A stretch of 64,000 bases of DNA from Cronobacter universalis NCTC 9529 (GCF_001277175.1 NZ_CP012257.1:2294001-2358000); one strand, 5' to 3'; positions 44,554 to 55,258 are shown, counted from the first letter of the stretch. Made by a program: numbers and translations. Notes: a model not told the origin generated them from the sequence alone.

Positions 44554-46170
44554 TCAGTGCTTAAGAATATACATGGTGCGGCTGTACGCCACATCTTCCG
44601 GATTATTAATCGGATAACCTTTCAGCCACGGTTTAATTAACCGCCCATTGGTATACTGATAAATCGGCGCGATGGGCGCCTGAGTTGAGATAATTCTCTC
44701 GGCGCTATTGTAATCGCTATTGCGCGCTTTGGCGGAATTCTCCTGTGCGGCCTGTTGCAGCACTTTGTCATAATCCGGGTTTTTAAAGCGCGCGATATTT
44801 CCGCTGTGGGTGGAGGTCAGCAGCGAAAGAAAGGTTGACGGCTCGTTATAATCTCCCACCCAGGAGGCGCGGATCACATCGAAATTACCGGTATTGCGGC
44901 TGTCGATATAGGTTTTCCACTCCTGGTTTTTCAGCTTCACCTCCACGCCCAGATTCTTTTTCCACATCGACGCCACGGCGATGGCGATTTTCTGGTGGTT
45001 TTCAGAGGTGTTATAGAGCAGCGTCAGGTTGAGCGGACGCGCCGGGCCATAACCCGCCGCCTGAAGCAGCGTTTTCGCCTGCGCGTTTAACTCCTGCTGG
45101 CTCATCTGCTCCCACTCCGACTGCGCGGGCGTAAAGCCTGCGGTCACGTCCGGCGTAAAACGCCAGGCCGGTTTCTCGCCGGTGCCGAGCACTTTTTCGG
45201 CCATCAGACGGCGGTCGATGGTCATGCTGAGCGCCAGACGCACGCGCGGGTCCGCCGTCGGGCCTTTCTGCGTGTTAAAGGCGTAGTAATAAGTGCCCAG
45301 CTGCGGCGGCGTAAAGACCTGATCGGGGATCTCTTTTTTCAGCTTCTGATAGAGGTTTTTCGGGAAGGATTCGGTGATGTCGATATCATTCGCCAGATAA
45401 CGCTTGGTGGCGGCGGACTCCTGGTTCACCGGCAAAAACGTTACCTGCGTCAGCACGGTTTTCGCGTTATCCCAGTAGTGCGTATTGGGCGTCAGCACCA
45501 GCTTTTCGTTGACCACGCGGTCTTTCAGCACAAACGCGCCGTTGCCCACCAGCTTGCCGGGGCGCGTCCACTCGCCGCCCTGCTCCACGTTCGCTTTTTG
45601 CACCGGGTAGAGCGCCGCGTTGGCGGCAAGCGCCGGGAACCACGGCAGCGGTTTATCCAGCGTCACTTTCAGCGTATGCGCATCCGGCGCGCTCACGCCG
45701 AGCGCTGCCGGCGCTTGTTTACCGTCGATAATCGCCTGTGCGTTCGAGATGCCCGCCAGCGCAAAGAACCAGGCGAACGGCGAGGTGGTTTTCGGGTCGA
45801 CCATGCGCTGCCAGCTGTAGACGAAATCCTGCGCCGTCACAGGGGTGCCGTCGGACCACTTCGCGTCGTCGCGAAGCGTAAATGTCCAGATGCGGTTGTC
45901 GTTGGTCTGCCACTGCGTGGCGACACCCGGCACCAGCTCGCCTTTTTCATTCTGGTTAACCAGCCCTTCAAAGAGATCGCGCAACACCTGAATCTCCGGC
46001 AGACCTACCGCTTTCGCCGGATCCAGCGAGGCGGGCTCGTCTTTCAGGTGGCGCACCAGCGTCTGGCGTTCGGCAAGCGCCGTGCCGGGCGGCACGTCGG
46101 CGGCAAACGCGCCGGTCAGCGCGCTCGCGACCCATAATGCGCTCAGGGTAAAGCTTACAGGAATTTTCAT
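44554..46170 (-). CDS. mppA: MppA, periplasmic murein-tripeptide-binding protein
   Basis: A 538-residue OppA-type solute-binding protein, close to E. coli MppA (537). The signal peptide ends near ALTGAFA. MppA binds L-Ala-gamma-D-Glu-meso-DAP and delivers it to the Opp permease for recycling of cell-wall peptides. Conserved blocks include DEPASLDPAKAVG, LRDLFEGLV and the C-terminal WLKGYPINNPEDVAYSR. The ATG at 46170 follows GAGGACC; an earlier in-frame ATG (46254) would precede the signal peptide. It is divergent from mpaA, which acts on the same tripeptide. Confidence 0.96.
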   Translation of the reverse strand: MKIPVSFTLSALWVASALTGAFAADVPPGTALAERQTLVRHLKDEPASLDPAKAVGLPEIQVLRDLFEGLVNQNEKGELVPGVATQWQTNDNRIWTFTLRDDAKWSDGTPVTAQDFVYSWQRMVDPKTTSPFAWFFALAGISNAQAIIDGKQAPAALGVSAPDAHTLKVTLDKPLPWFPALAANAALYPVQKANVEQGGEWTRPGKLVGNGAFVLKDRVVNEKLVLTPNTHYWDNAKTVLTQVTFLPVNQESAATKRYLANDIDITESFPKNLYQKLKKEIPDQVFTPPQLGTYYYAFNTQKGPTADPRVRLALSMTIDRRLMAEKVLGTGEKPAWRFTPDVTAGFTPAQSEWEQMSQQELNAQAKTLLQAAGYGPARPLNLTLLYNTSENHQKIAIAVASMWKKNLGVEVKLKNQEWKTYIDSRNTGNFDVIRASWVGDYNEPSTFLSLLTSTHSGNIARFKNPDYDKVLQQAAQENSAKARNSDYNSAERIISTQAPIAPIYQYTNGRLIKPWLKGYPINNPEDVAYSRTMYILKH

Positions 46171-46412
46171 GAGGTCCTCGTTCTCGTGGTCCCGCGCCGA
46201 ACCGCTCTCCGGGCGCTGTCGGGGAATTATTTGTTGGATGAATATAAATTGCAAACCACTGGCCGCGATTTTGCGCGCTTACCCGGCGTCAGATCAAAGC
46301 GTTAATGCCTGAACGTTTACATAACGCGCAACGCGCCGATGACTGTCAGGCTGTTGAATTTCGGCGAAATGTCGTCAACACTCCTGTTATCTCCCTTTGA
46401 CGGCGGCCCCCT

Positions 46413-47126
46413 ATGAATACGCTTCGACCCCGCGCCCGGCGCGGCGCTTTACCTGACGATGCCAGGCGCTATGGCGAATCGGCGCTCGGCGCGCCGCTGC
46501 TCTGGTTCCCGGCACCGGAGGCGCAGCGCGCGCCAGGGCTTATCATCGCCGGTACTCACGGGGATGAGAACGCGGCGCTGGTGACCCTCTCCTGCGCGCT
46601 GCGCACGCTGGAGCCGGCGCACCGGCGGCATCATGTGGTGCTGGCGGTCAACCCGGACGGTTGCCAGCTCGGCCTGCGCGCCAACGCCCGCGGGGTCGAT
46701 CTCAACCGCAATTTTCCGGCGGCCAACTGGCAACCGGGCGAAACCGTCTATCGCTGGAACAGCGCGGCAGATGCGCGCGACGTGACGCTCTCCACCGGGG
46801 AAAAGCCGGGCTCGGAGCCGGAAACCGCCGCGCTGTGCCAGTTAATTCATCAGCTAAAACCCGCCTGGGTGGTGTCGTTTCACGATCCGTTAGGCTGTAT
46901 TGACGATCCGCAGCAGACGCCGCTCGGCCGCTGGCTCGCCGACGCGTTCGGCCTGCCGCACGTCACCAGCGTCGGTTACGAGACGCCGGGCTCGTTCGGC
47001 AGCTGGTGCGCCGATCTGGGGTTAACCTGCGTTACCGCCGAGTTTCCGGCCATCTCCGCCGACGACGCCACCGAGCGTTATCTGGCGGCGATGACCGCGC
47101 TGCTGCACTATGACGATGAGAGCTGA
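46413..47126 (+). CDS. mpaA: MpaA, murein tripeptide amidase A
   Basis: A 237-residue zinc carboxypeptidase-fold (M14) enzyme matching E. coli MpaA. It splits the gamma-D-Glu-DAP bond of the murein tripeptide in the cytoplasm. Zinc ligands His49 and Glu52 (GTHGDEN) and a later His (SFHDPLG), plus the catalytic Glu in VTAEFP, are present. Its 3' end overlaps the convergent ycjG by 19 bases. MpaA products feed YcjG, so the two form one recycling route. Confidence 0.95.
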   Translation: MNTLRPRARRGALPDDARRYGESALGAPLLWFPAPEAQRAPGLIIAGTHGDENAALVTLSCALRTLEPAHRRHHVVLAVNPDGCQLGLRANARGVDLNRNFPAANWQPGETVYRWNSAADARDVTLSTGEKPGSEPETAALCQLIHQLKPAWVVSFHDPLGCIDDPQQTPLGRWLADAFGLPHVTSVGYETPGSFGSWCADLGLTCVTAEFPAISADDATERYLAAMTALLHYDDES

Positions 47127-48106
47127 GGCCCGACGTCAGAATAGAGATAGAGCTGACCAGGCGTAAAGCGTAAGGCGGGCTCGACATCCACCGCAAGCCA
47201 GGTGGGGCCGTCGAGATCGGTAAAGCGCATTTGCGGGATCAGCGGCAGCGCGGCGCCGATGGCGCGTGAGGTACAGAGCATACAGCCGAGCATCAGCCCG
47301 AATCCGTCCTCTGTCGCCTGACGGGCCAGCGCCAGCGCCTCGGTCAGACCGCCGGTTTTATCGAGCTTGATGTTAATCATCTCATAGCGTCCGGCGAGCG
47401 TCTTCAGACTGCCGCGCGTGTGGCAGCTCTCATCGGCGCAGATGGGCAGCGGGTGAATAAAGTTTTCGAGCGCGCGATCGTCAGACGCCGGCAGCGGCTG
47501 TTCCAGCATCTGCACGCCGAGATCCGCCAGCAGCTGACAGCGCGCGGCCAGTCCTTCCGCATGCCAGGATTCGTTGGCATCCACAATAAGGGTCGCGTCC
47601 GGCACCGCCCCGCGAATGGCCACCATCCGCTCGGTAATAAAGGTGTCGTCGAGTTTGATTTTCAGCAGCCTTGCGCCCTTCTCCCACAGCAGCGCGGCGT
47701 TACCCGCCATCTGCTCCGGCGCGCCTAACACCACGGTCTGGGCGGTGGTGTGCTGGTCCGGCAGCGTGACCTGTAAAAACGACTCCAGCGTCTCGCCCGC
47801 GCGGCGCGCGTCGAGATCCCAGAGAGCGCAGTCGATGGCGTTGCGCGCGGCACCCGCCGGCAGCAATTTCTGCAATCCGGCGCGATCGAGCCCGGCTTCG
47901 AGCTGCGGCACGACGGTCATGATTTGCGCCATCACCGAGGCCACGCTTTCGCCGTAGCGCGGATACGGCGTGCATTCGCCCACCGCCCGGACGCCCTCTT
48001 CTTCCAGCTCCACCACGACCACCACCGCCTCACTGCGGCTGCCACGGGCGATCACAAACGGCGAATGGAGCGGCCAGGCTTCCTGATACACTTTTACGCT
48101 TCTCAT
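47108..48106 (-). CDS. ycjG: YcjG, L-Ala-D/L-Glu epimerase
   Basis: A 332-residue enolase-superfamily enzyme, 11 residues longer at the C-terminus than E. coli YcjG. It epimerises L-Ala-D-Glu to L-Ala-L-Glu during murein-peptide recycling. Catalytic and metal residues are visible: the Lys pair in LLKIKLDD, VDANES, ADESCH and the second Lys in INIKLDKTGG. GAGGAAAATA precedes the ATG. The extra C-terminal residues run into the mpaA 3' end. Confidence 0.95.
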   Translation of the reverse strand: MRSVKVYQEAWPLHSPFVIARGSRSEAVVVVVELEEEGVRAVGECTPYPRYGESVASVMAQIMTVVPQLEAGLDRAGLQKLLPAGAARNAIDCALWDLDARRAGETLESFLQVTLPDQHTTAQTVVLGAPEQMAGNAALLWEKGARLLKIKLDDTFITERMVAIRGAVPDATLIVDANESWHAEGLAARCQLLADLGVQMLEQPLPASDDRALENFIHPLPICADESCHTRGSLKTLAGRYEMINIKLDKTGGLTEALALARQATEDGFGLMLGCMLCTSRAIGAALPLIPQMRFTDLDGPTWLAVDVEPALRFTPGQLYLYSDVGPQLSSS

Positions 48107-48242
48107 TATTTTCCTCGCAACGGGCTTTGCCTCAGTATAGCGACTGGAAAGTTAGCCTGCCGGGACAGTTTTTTATATTCATCCCCTGCGGGATCACATA
48201 CACTAGCGGCGACGTTAACTATATGTAAACAGGAAGATAACT

Positions 48243-48749
48243 ATGTCACAAATCGTCTATTTCCAGGGCAATCCGGTTTCCGTGGTGGGTCAGATCCCGC
48301 AGGCAGGCAGCAAAGCGGCGCCGTTCAGCCTGGTGGCAAAAGATCTGTCTGACGTGTCGCTGAGCCAGTTTGCCGGTAAGCGTAAAGTACTGAACATTTT
48401 CCCGAGCATCGACACCGGCGTTTGCGCGGCGTCCGTGCGCAAATTCAACCAGCTGGCGACCAGCATGGAAAACACCGTCGTGCTGTGCGTTTCCGCCGAT
48501 CTGCCGTTCGCGCAGTCCCGCTTCTGCGGCGCGGAAGGCCTGAGCAATGTCATCACGCTCTCCACCCTACGTAACCCGGAATTCGCCAAAGAATACGGCG
48601 TGGGCATCGAAGAAGGCGCGCTGAAAGGTCTGACCGCTCGCGCGGTGCTGGTTCTGAACGAAAACGACGACGTGGTCTTCAGCGAGCTGGTGAATGAAAT
48701 CACCCACGAGCCGAACTACGACGCGGCGCTCGACGCGCTGAAAGCGTAA
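48243..48749 (+). CDS. tpx: thiol peroxidase Tpx
   Basis: A 168-residue atypical 2-Cys peroxiredoxin. The peroxidatic Cys61 (TGVCAAS) and resolving Cys95 (RFCGAEG) are at the E. coli positions. It reduces alkyl hydroperoxides in the periplasm or cytoplasm with thioredoxin. AGGAAGATAACT precedes the ATG. Divergent from ycjG and convergent with tyrR across a shared terminator. Confidence 0.97.
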   Translation: MSQIVYFQGNPVSVVGQIPQAGSKAAPFSLVAKDLSDVSLSQFAGKRKVLNIFPSIDTGVCAASVRKFNQLATSMENTVVLCVSADLPFAQSRFCGAEGLSNVITLSTLRNPEFAKEYGVGIEEGALKGLTARAVLVLNENDDVVFSELVNEITHEPNYDAALDALKA

Positions 48750-48760
48750 ATCGCTTCTTA

Positions 48761-48790
48761 AAAAAAGCCTCCGCATGCGGAGGCTTTTTT
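48761..48790. terminator. bidirectional terminator between tpx and tyrR
   Basis: A perfect 30-base palindrome, AAAAAAGCCTCCGCA and its complement, with U-tracts on both strands. Confidence 0.93.
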
Positions 48791-48800
48791 GTTTGCGGCG

Positions 48801-50363
48801 TTACTCTTCGCCCTTGCGCTGGCTTAAGCCATATTCGCGAAGCTTATTGGCGATGGCGGTATGCGAGACGCCCAGTCGCTTCGCGAGCTTGCGGGTACTC
48901 GGATAGCTGCGATAAAGCTGGGTCAGCACCGAACGTTCGAAACGGCGGGTGATATCGTCGAGCGAGCCTTCCATCGCCTCTTCGCCCACTGGCAGCGCGG
49001 CGGCGTCGAAATCCGGCAGCAGGATGTCCTGCGGGCGCAGTTCATAGCCGTCAAGCTGCGTGAGCGCGCGGTAGATGGCGTTCTTCAGCTGACGCACGTT
49101 GCCCGGCCAGCCGTAGCGGGTCAGCACCTGGCCGAGATCGCTGGCGAGTTTCGGGCGCGGCACGCCCTGTTCATCGGCAAAGCGCGCCACGAACATCTCC
49201 GTCAGCGGCATGATGTCCTGCGGGCGGTCGCGCAGCGGCGGCAGATTCAGCGTCAGCACATTGAGCCGGTAATAAAGATCTTCGCGAAACGCCCCTTTTT
49301 GCACCAGCTCCACAAGATTTTTCTGCGTCGCGCAGATCACACGCACATCCACATGCACCTCGTGTTCTTCGCCGACCCGACGGAATGTGCCGTCGTTAAG
49401 AAAGCGCAGCAGCTTGGCCTGCATGCGCGGCGACATCTCGCCGATTTCATCCAGCAGCACCGAGCCGCCACTGGCCTGTTCGAAGAAGCCTTTTTTCCCC
49501 TCATGGGCGTTGGCGTAAGCGCCCGGCGCGTGGCCGAACAGCTCGCTCTCCACCACATCTTCCGGGATCGACGCGCAGTTGAGCGCCAGATAGGGTTTAT
49601 CGGCGCGCGGGCTGGCCAGGTGGCAGGCGTGCGCCAGCAAGTCTTTACCGGTGCCGGTGTCGCCGGTGATGAGCAGCGGCGCGTTCAGCATCGCCAGTTT
49701 GCGCGCCTGATCCACCACCTGTTTCATGCGCGGGCTGACCGCGATGATATGGCTGAACGCGTGGAGATCGAGGCTGGTCAGGTTCTGAAGCTGGCGGCCC
49801 ATGCGCACGGTTGAACGCAGCATCGCGACGGCGCCGGTCAGCACGCTGGCGCCGCTCTCTTCTTCCAGATGCACCGGCGTGATTTCGAGTACAAAATCCT
49901 GGCCGTTAATCACCACATGCTCGGTATGCGACTCTGCAGGACTGCTCTCCAGCCAGCGCTGAAAGTTGAAACCGCTGATAAGACTTGCGGCGTTATGGTT
50001 GCGCAGGCGCGCTTCATTCTGGCCGAACAGCGCGCAGCTCGCCGGGTTGGCCAGCTCGATTTTGCTTTTCATATCCACCGAGAACACCGGCTCCGGCAGC
50101 GCTTCCAGCAGGGCGCTCAGCGAACGGTGTTCGCGCTCGGACGGCATCCACGGCACGGTGCGCACGTCGGTGACGCCGGGAATGCGACGGATTTCCGCCA
50201 TCAGGCTGCTGAAGGCGTCAAATTCCAGCGTAGAGAAATTGAGATAAATTCGCCCGATCGGGTCGATTTCGATACCGCGTAAATCGATACTGCGCAGCAC
50301 CAGGAGATCGAGCAACTCACGGGTCAGACCGAGGCGGTCTTCACAAAACACTTCAAGACGCAT
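48801..50363 (-). CDS. tyrR: TyrR, aromatic amino acid regulator
   Basis: A 520-residue regulator (513 in K-12). ACT domain (about 1-70), PAS domain (about 78-190), AAA+ core with Walker A TGDTGTGKD and Walker B GGSVLLDEIGE, then the HTH (TRKLAKRLGVSHTAIANKL). It represses or activates sigma-70 promoters of aromatic biosynthesis and transport with Tyr, Phe or Trp as ligands. After SELFGHAP it carries GAYANAH, seven residues absent from K-12 TyrR, where sigma-54 activators have GAFTGA. The start at 50363 follows GAAGGTG and matches the E. coli N-terminus. Confidence 0.97.
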   Translation of the reverse strand: MRLEVFCEDRLGLTRELLDLLVLRSIDLRGIEIDPIGRIYLNFSTLEFDAFSSLMAEIRRIPGVTDVRTVPWMPSEREHRSLSALLEALPEPVFSVDMKSKIELANPASCALFGQNEARLRNHNAASLISGFNFQRWLESSPAESHTEHVVINGQDFVLEITPVHLEEESGASVLTGAVAMLRSTVRMGRQLQNLTSLDLHAFSHIIAVSPRMKQVVDQARKLAMLNAPLLITGDTGTGKDLLAHACHLASPRADKPYLALNCASIPEDVVESELFGHAPGAYANAHEGKKGFFEQASGGSVLLDEIGEMSPRMQAKLLRFLNDGTFRRVGEEHEVHVDVRVICATQKNLVELVQKGAFREDLYYRLNVLTLNLPPLRDRPQDIMPLTEMFVARFADEQGVPRPKLASDLGQVLTRYGWPGNVRQLKNAIYRALTQLDGYELRPQDILLPDFDAAALPVGEEAMEGSLDDITRRFERSVLTQLYRSYPSTRKLAKRLGVSHTAIANKLREYGLSQRKGEE

Positions 50364-50435
50364 GGCAGCACCTTCACGCATTGATCCAACGAATGGCGAG
50401 ATGATACTTCAGTTGCCGCAACCGGGGGAGTGGTC

Positions 50436-50453
50436 TGTCAACAAAAATTGACA
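50436..50453 (-). promoter_or_regulatory. TyrR box upstream of tyrR
   Basis: TGTCAA-CAAAAA-TTGACA is an exact dyad with six-base spacing, fitting TGTAAA-N6-TTTACA except at the fourth position of each arm. It lies about 73 bases before the tyrR start codon, consistent with the known autoregulation of tyrR in E. coli. Confidence 0.75.
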
Positions 50454-50511
50454 GAGTGCGGAAAAATGCGGCGCCATGCTGTAAACCTGAGCAGGCATGA
50501 CGCCGTTGGGG

Positions 50512-51561
50512 TTACTCTTCGCGCTCGCGCTTCTGTTTTTGCAGCGTGGCTTTAACTTCACTTAACAGCTGGCGGCGGAAATCGCCCAGGCGCGGCTTGT
50601 CGTCTTCCGTCCAGGGCAGCGGGCGGCACAGCTCCATCGCCTTCACGCCAAGACGCGCGGTCAGCAGCCCGGCGCCCAGCCCCTGCGCCACGCGCGCGGA
50701 GACGCGCGCGGCAAGATCCTGTGACATCCAGTCGAGCCCCACTTCGCGCACCATCTCGCTCGCGCCCGCAAAGGCCATATTCAGCAGCACCAGACGAAAC
50801 AGACGAATACGACTGTAATAGCCAAGCTCAATGCCGTAGATCGCCGCGATGCGGTTGACCAGGCGCAGGTTGCGCCAGGCGATAAACGCCATATCCACCA
50901 GCGCCAGCGGGCTGACCGCAATCATCAGCGTCGATTCCGCCGCCGAGCGGCTGATGGCGCTGCGGGCCTGGCTATCCAGCACCGGCTGGACGATATGCGC
51001 GTAGAGCGTTACCACTTCGCGATCGCTGTGGGTTTCATGAATCGCGGCGCGCCAGCGCGCCAGCGCCGGGTGCCCCTGCGTCAGCCCCGCCTGGCTCGCC
51101 AGCTTTTCGCAAAACGCGCGCGCCTTGCCGCTGCCGTGGCTCGCCAGCAGTTCGCGCGCCTCGTCGCGCTCCTCCGCGCGTTCGCGCAGGCGATACAACC
51201 TTCGCCATTCGCTCGCAAGCGCCCCGACGCCTGCCGCCACAATCAACCCACCGGCGACGCAGCCGCCGAGCGCTATCCAGTCGCGCGTGTACCAGGCGTT
51301 TGCCGCCCACTGGACGCCCTGCGCCACGACGCTCACCCCAAACAGGCCAAGCCCCGCGACAACCATACGCCGCCACAGGCTGCGCCGGGGTTTCAGCGCG
51401 TTCTCCACGACGCGCTCGGGCGCGTCTATGGTCAACGCCTCTTCCTCCATGGCCGGCACAAACGCCTGCGCCTCGTCAAAGGCCTGGGTGGAACGAAGCG
51501 TCGGGCCCTCTTCCAGGCGCAGCGGTTCGTCAAATTCGCGGCGCGGTTTTATCTCGCTCAT
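50512..51561 (-). CDS. ycjF: YcjF, DUF697 inner-membrane protein
   Basis: A 349-residue protein (E. coli 353). Two central transmembrane helices ([35 protein letters not shown]) are followed by a DUF697 domain ([19 protein letters not shown]). Function unknown; it is always found with the GTPase-like YcjX. Its ATG overlaps the ycjX stop by four bases, so the two are translationally coupled. Confidence 0.94.
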   Translation of the reverse strand: MSEIKPRREFDEPLRLEEGPTLRSTQAFDEAQAFVPAMEEEALTIDAPERVVENALKPRRSLWRRMVVAGLGLFGVSVVAQGVQWAANAWYTRDWIALGGCVAGGLIVAAGVGALASEWRRLYRLRERAEERDEARELLASHGSGKARAFCEKLASQAGLTQGHPALARWRAAIHETHSDREVVTLYAHIVQPVLDSQARSAISRSAAESTLMIAVSPLALVDMAFIAWRNLRLVNRIAAIYGIELGYYSRIRLFRLVLLNMAFAGASEMVREVGLDWMSQDLAARVSARVAQGLGAGLLTARLGVKAMELCRPLPWTEDDKPRLGDFRRQLLSEVKATLQKQKREREE

Positions 51562-52958
51562 CGCAGCTTATCTCCTGTTAAAAATTCCAGCACCGCGTCG
51601 AGACGGATATGCGGCAGCGGCCGGTCGACGTCCATGACGCGCGGGCGAAACGCTTCAAACTGAAAGCCCTGCTGCTCCCAGAATGCGCTGCCCGGCAGCC
51701 GCGCCGGTACATCGCCGGGGTAAATAGTCAGGGGCGCGCCGTCGCTTAAGCGGTTGCCGCGCAGCGCCGGCACGCTTTCGCCGCGGCTCTCCACCATGCC
51801 GCTTTCCGTCGCCTGTATCGAGGCGATGCCCATGCAGTCCATCTCAATGCCTTCAAACGCGGCGTTCTGCCACGCCTCCTGCACCAATTGCGAGAGCAGC
51901 GATACCAGATTCGCATGCTGATCGTGCGTGACGTGATCCGCTTTGGTGGCGGCGAACAGCAGTTTGTCGATCACCGGGGAAAAGAGACGGCGGAACAGCG
52001 TCCGCTGACCGTAATGAAAGCTTTGCATCAGTTGCGTCAGCGCGAGACGCATATCATTAAACGCCTGCGGCCCGCTATTGAGCGGCTGAAGACAATCCAC
52101 CAGCACAATCTGACGATCGAAACGCACGAAGTGCTCCCGGTAGAAGCCTTTCACGACGTTTTCGCAGTAGTAGCGGTAGCGCTCGCGCAGCATCCCGATA
52201 TTGGTCTGTTTACCCGCCTGCGCCAGTTTTGTCTCGCCTACCTCATCGACGCCGGACCACGGGAAGAACTGCAACACTGGCGCGCCGGCCAGATCGCCCG
52301 GCAGCACAAAACGGCCCGGCTGGATAAAGTGCAGCCCTTCGCGTTTGCACTGCATCAGGTAGTCGGTCCACGCCTCCGCTATCTCCGCCAGCCTTTTTTC
52401 ATCGCCCGGCGCCAGCGGATCGAGCCCTTCGCACAAACTGCGCCAGCGCTGCGCCCAGACCGCTCTGTCGCCCTGCAGCAGGCCCGTCATCTGGCGCGAC
52501 CAGCTCAGGTAGTCCTGCGCCAGCATCGGCAGGTCGAGCAACCATTCGCCAGGGTAATCGACAATATCGAGATAGAGCGTGGAGGTATCTTTGAAGTGGC
52601 GCAGCAGCGATTCGCGCGAACGATAGCGCAGCGCGAGGCGGATTTCACTCACGCCGCGCGTCGGCGTCGGCCAGGCGGGCGGCGTGCCATAGAGCTGGGC
52701 CAGCCCTTCGTCATAGGTAAAGCGGGCGACGCCCATATCCTGCTGCGGCACGCGACGCACGCCGAGCAGGCGCTCTTCGCGCACCGGCGAAAAGAGCGGC
52801 AGCCGCGCTCCGCTGTTCACAGAAAGCAGCTGATTCACCAGCGCGGTGATAAACGCGGTTTTCCCGCTGCGGCTAAGCCCCGTTACGGCGAGGCGCAAAT
52901 GCCTGTCGACGCTGCGGTTCATCAGCGCCTGCATTTCATTCTGAAGCTGTTTAATCAT
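51558..52958 (-). CDS. ycjX: YcjX, predicted P-loop nucleotide-binding protein
   Basis: A 466-residue protein matching E. coli YcjX (465). The P-loop GLSRSGKT is at residues 27-34, with DYPGEWLLD as a likely Walker B/switch region and TKADHV resembling a G4 motif. E. coli ycjXF is heat-shock and phage-shock linked; recent structures of relatives support GTP binding. I take ATG 52958, close behind AGGGAA; the in-frame extension upstream to 53057 is not conserved. It is divergent from ycjW. Confidence 0.94.
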   Translation of the reverse strand: MIKQLQNEMQALMNRSVDRHLRLAVTGLSRSGKTAFITALVNQLLSVNSGARLPLFSPVREERLLGVRRVPQQDMGVARFTYDEGLAQLYGTPPAWPTPTRGVSEIRLALRYRSRESLLRHFKDTSTLYLDIVDYPGEWLLDLPMLAQDYLSWSRQMTGLLQGDRAVWAQRWRSLCEGLDPLAPGDEKRLAEIAEAWTDYLMQCKREGLHFIQPGRFVLPGDLAGAPVLQFFPWSGVDEVGETKLAQAGKQTNIGMLRERYRYYCENVVKGFYREHFVRFDRQIVLVDCLQPLNSGPQAFNDMRLALTQLMQSFHYGQRTLFRRLFSPVIDKLLFAATKADHVTHDQHANLVSLLSQLVQEAWQNAAFEGIEMDCMGIASIQATESGMVESRGESVPALRGNRLSDGAPLTIYPGDVPARLPGSAFWEQQGFQFEAFRPRVMDVDRPLPHIRLDAVLEFLTGDKLR

Positions 52959-53118
52959 TTCCCTGCCCGATGCGTTGATATTCTCTGATGATAACAGTAA
53001 GGCCCAACGGCGGCGATTCAAGCGCCGCTGACGCCGATTTACAAAAACGTGGCGCATGGACAGTGCGTCGGGGCTTCAGTAAGATAATTTTGTTGAAGCG
53101 ATGTGATGGAGCACGGGA

Positions 53119-54111
53119 ATGTCCCCGACCATTTACGATATTGCCCGCGCGGCGAATGTGTCCAAATCGACGGTGTCGCGCGTGCTGAATCATCAGACCA
53201 ATATTTCCGACGCCGCGCGCGAGCGGGTGTTAAAAGCCATCGAAGAGTTAAATTATCAGCCGAATAAAATGGCGCGCGCGCTCACCTCTTCCGGTTTCGA
53301 CGCCATTATGGTGATTTCCACGCGCTCGACGAAAACCACGGCGGGTAATCCTTTTTTCTCTGAAGTGCTGCACGCGATAATGGCGCGCGCGGAAGAGACA
53401 GGCTTCGACGTTATTCTCCAGACCTCCCGGAATAGCGACGATGATTTACAGAAGTGTTTAACGCGCATTCGTCAGAAAATGATTAAAGGGATTATTATGC
53501 TGAGCGCGCCGGCGGATGAAACTTTTTTCGCGAAGCTCGATGAATGCGGAATTCCGGTGGTGGTCATCGGTAATGTCGCGGGGAATTACCGGCATATCGC
53601 GTCGGTCGATACCGATAATTATCACGACAGCATCGCGCTGACCGATTCGCTTATCGGAAGAGGCTGTCAGCGCATCGCCTGCCTGCACGCGCCGCTGGAT
53701 TATCACGTCTCGGTCGACCGGCTGGCCGGGTTTCGCGCAAGCCTCGCCAGGCATCAGCGGCCTGACGACGCCGCGCTTATCGTGGACGGCGGTTATACCC
53801 AGGAGAGCGCGCTGGATGCGGCGCGCCGCCTGCTGGCGCTTCCCGAACCGCCCGATGCGGTCTTCGCTACCGACAGCCTGAAATTAATGAGCGTCTACCG
53901 CGCCGCCGCCGAGCGCGGCATCGCTATCCCGGATGCGCTGACGGTCGTCGGCTACAGCAACGAAACGCTCTCTTTCCTGCTCGCTCCGCCGCCCGGCGGT
54001 ATTAACGTCCCCACGCGGCAACTGGGGGACGTCAGCAGCGCGTTGCTATTCTCCCGTATCGCCGGTGAGCCTGTTCCGGCCCGCACGTTAATTCCTACAA
54101 CGATAAACTGA
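53119..54111 (+). CDS. ycjW: YcjW, LacI-family regulator
   Basis: A 330-residue LacI/GalR repressor. The N-terminal HTH and hinge ([32 protein letters not shown]) are followed by a periplasmic-binding-protein-like sugar domain ([22 protein letters not shown]). In E. coli YcjW controls the ycj sugar operon and responds to a sugar ligand. GATGGAGCACGGGA precedes the ATG. It faces ycjV across a bidirectional terminator; its operator for ycjN lies outside the window. Confidence 0.93.
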   Translation: MSPTIYDIARAANVSKSTVSRVLNHQTNISDAARERVLKAIEELNYQPNKMARALTSSGFDAIMVISTRSTKTTAGNPFFSEVLHAIMARAEETGFDVILQTSRNSDDDLQKCLTRIRQKMIKGIIMLSAPADETFFAKLDECGIPVVVIGNVAGNYRHIASVDTDNYHDSIALTDSLIGRGCQRIACLHAPLDYHVSVDRLAGFRASLARHQRPDDAALIVDGGYTQESALDAARRLLALPEPPDAVFATDSLKLMSVYRAAAERGIAIPDALTVVGYSNETLSFLLAPPPGGINVPTRQLGDVSSALLFSRIAGEPVPARTLIPTTIN

Positions 54112-54114
54112 AAT

Positions 54115-54146
54115 AATAAGCTCCGCCTGACGCGGAGCTTATTTTT
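54115..54146. terminator. bidirectional terminator between ycjW and ycjV
   Basis: AATAAGCTCCGC-CTGAC-GCGGAGCTTATT, a 12-bp stem with T-rich flanks on both strands. Confidence 0.9.
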
Positions 54147-54160
54147 CACCGGTATAACAC

Positions 54161-55243
54161 TCAGGCTATCGCGGCTTCCGTCTCGCTGTCGAAGACGTGG
54201 CATTTATCCATATCAAAAGCAATATTAATACGCTGGTCGGCCTGATAATCTTTATCCGCGCCTGCGCGCACCACCATTTCATGACCGCCCACGGTGGCAT
54301 AAAGCATAAATTCCGCGCCGGTTAATTCCGCGACGGTAATTTTCGCTTCGATGGCGTCATCGCCAGTGGCGCCAGGAAAAATATCCTCCGGGCGAATGCC
54401 TAATACCACCGCTTTACGCTGGTAGCCGCTGTCATTAAGCCGCGCGAGTTTATTTACCGGCAGCGGCAGTTTCAGCGTTTCCGTCACGAAATACTCGCCG
54501 TCGATCGCGCCACGAATAAAATTCATCGCGGGCGAGCCGATAAAACCGGCCACAAACATATTCGCCGGATGGTTATAGACCTCTTTCGGCGCGCCGACCT
54601 GCTGCACAATGCCGTCTTTCATAATGACAATCCGCGTCGCCATCGTCATCGCTTCGGTCTGATCGTGAGTCACGTATATCATGGTGGTGTTGAGCTTCTG
54701 GTGCAGCTTGCTGATCTCGGCGCGCATCTGGACGCGCAGTTTAGCGTCGAGATTCGAGAGCGGTTCATCCATCAGGAAGACGCCCGCCTCGCGGACAATC
54801 GCGCGTCCCAGCGCCACGCGCTGGCGCTGGCCGCCGGAAAGCGCGCCCGGTTTGCGCTTCAGGTACTCTTTCAGCCCGAGGATCTGCGCCGCCCAGGCGA
54901 CGCGCTCTTCAATAATCGCAGGCGCCACCTTTTGCATTTTCAGCCCGAACGCCATGTTGTCATAGACAGTCATATGCGGATACAGCGCGTAGTTCTGGAA
55001 CACCATTGCGATATTGCGCGCTTTAGCGGGCACGTCGTTCATCCGCACGCCGTCAATCAGCAAATCGCCGCCGCTGATGGCCTCAAGGCCCGCGATCATG
55101 CGCAGCGTGGTGGATTTGCCGCAGCCTGACGGCCCGACGAAAACAATAAACTCTTTATCGGCAATCTCCAGATTGAAGTCTTTAACGACGTGAACCTGGT
55201 TGTCATAAATCTTCTGAATGTGTTGAAGAGAGAGCTGAGCCAT
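54161..55243 (-). CDS. ycjV: YcjV, sugar ABC transporter ATPase (MsmK/UgpC type)
   Basis: A 360-residue ATPase of the MalK/UgpC/MsmK class. Walker A GPSGCGKST, signature LSGGQRQR, Walker B VFLMDEPLSNLD and switch His THD are intact, with a C-terminal TOBE/OB regulatory domain (LGIRPEDIF). It should power the YcjNOP sugar importer. In K-12 ycjV is a disrupted gene; here it is full length. It is the last gene of the operon, 15 bases after ycjU. Confidence 0.95.
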   Translation of the reverse strand: MAQLSLQHIQKIYDNQVHVVKDFNLEIADKEFIVFVGPSGCGKSTTLRMIAGLEAISGGDLLIDGVRMNDVPAKARNIAMVFQNYALYPHMTVYDNMAFGLKMQKVAPAIIEERVAWAAQILGLKEYLKRKPGALSGGQRQRVALGRAIVREAGVFLMDEPLSNLDAKLRVQMRAEISKLHQKLNTTMIYVTHDQTEAMTMATRIVIMKDGIVQQVGAPKEVYNHPANMFVAGFIGSPAMNFIRGAIDGEYFVTETLKLPLPVNKLARLNDSGYQRKAVVLGIRPEDIFPGATGDDAIEAKITVAELTGAEFMLYATVGGHEMVVRAGADKDYQADQRINIAFDMDKCHVFDSETEAAIA

Positions 55244-55258
55244 AATCTGTCCTTGTTG

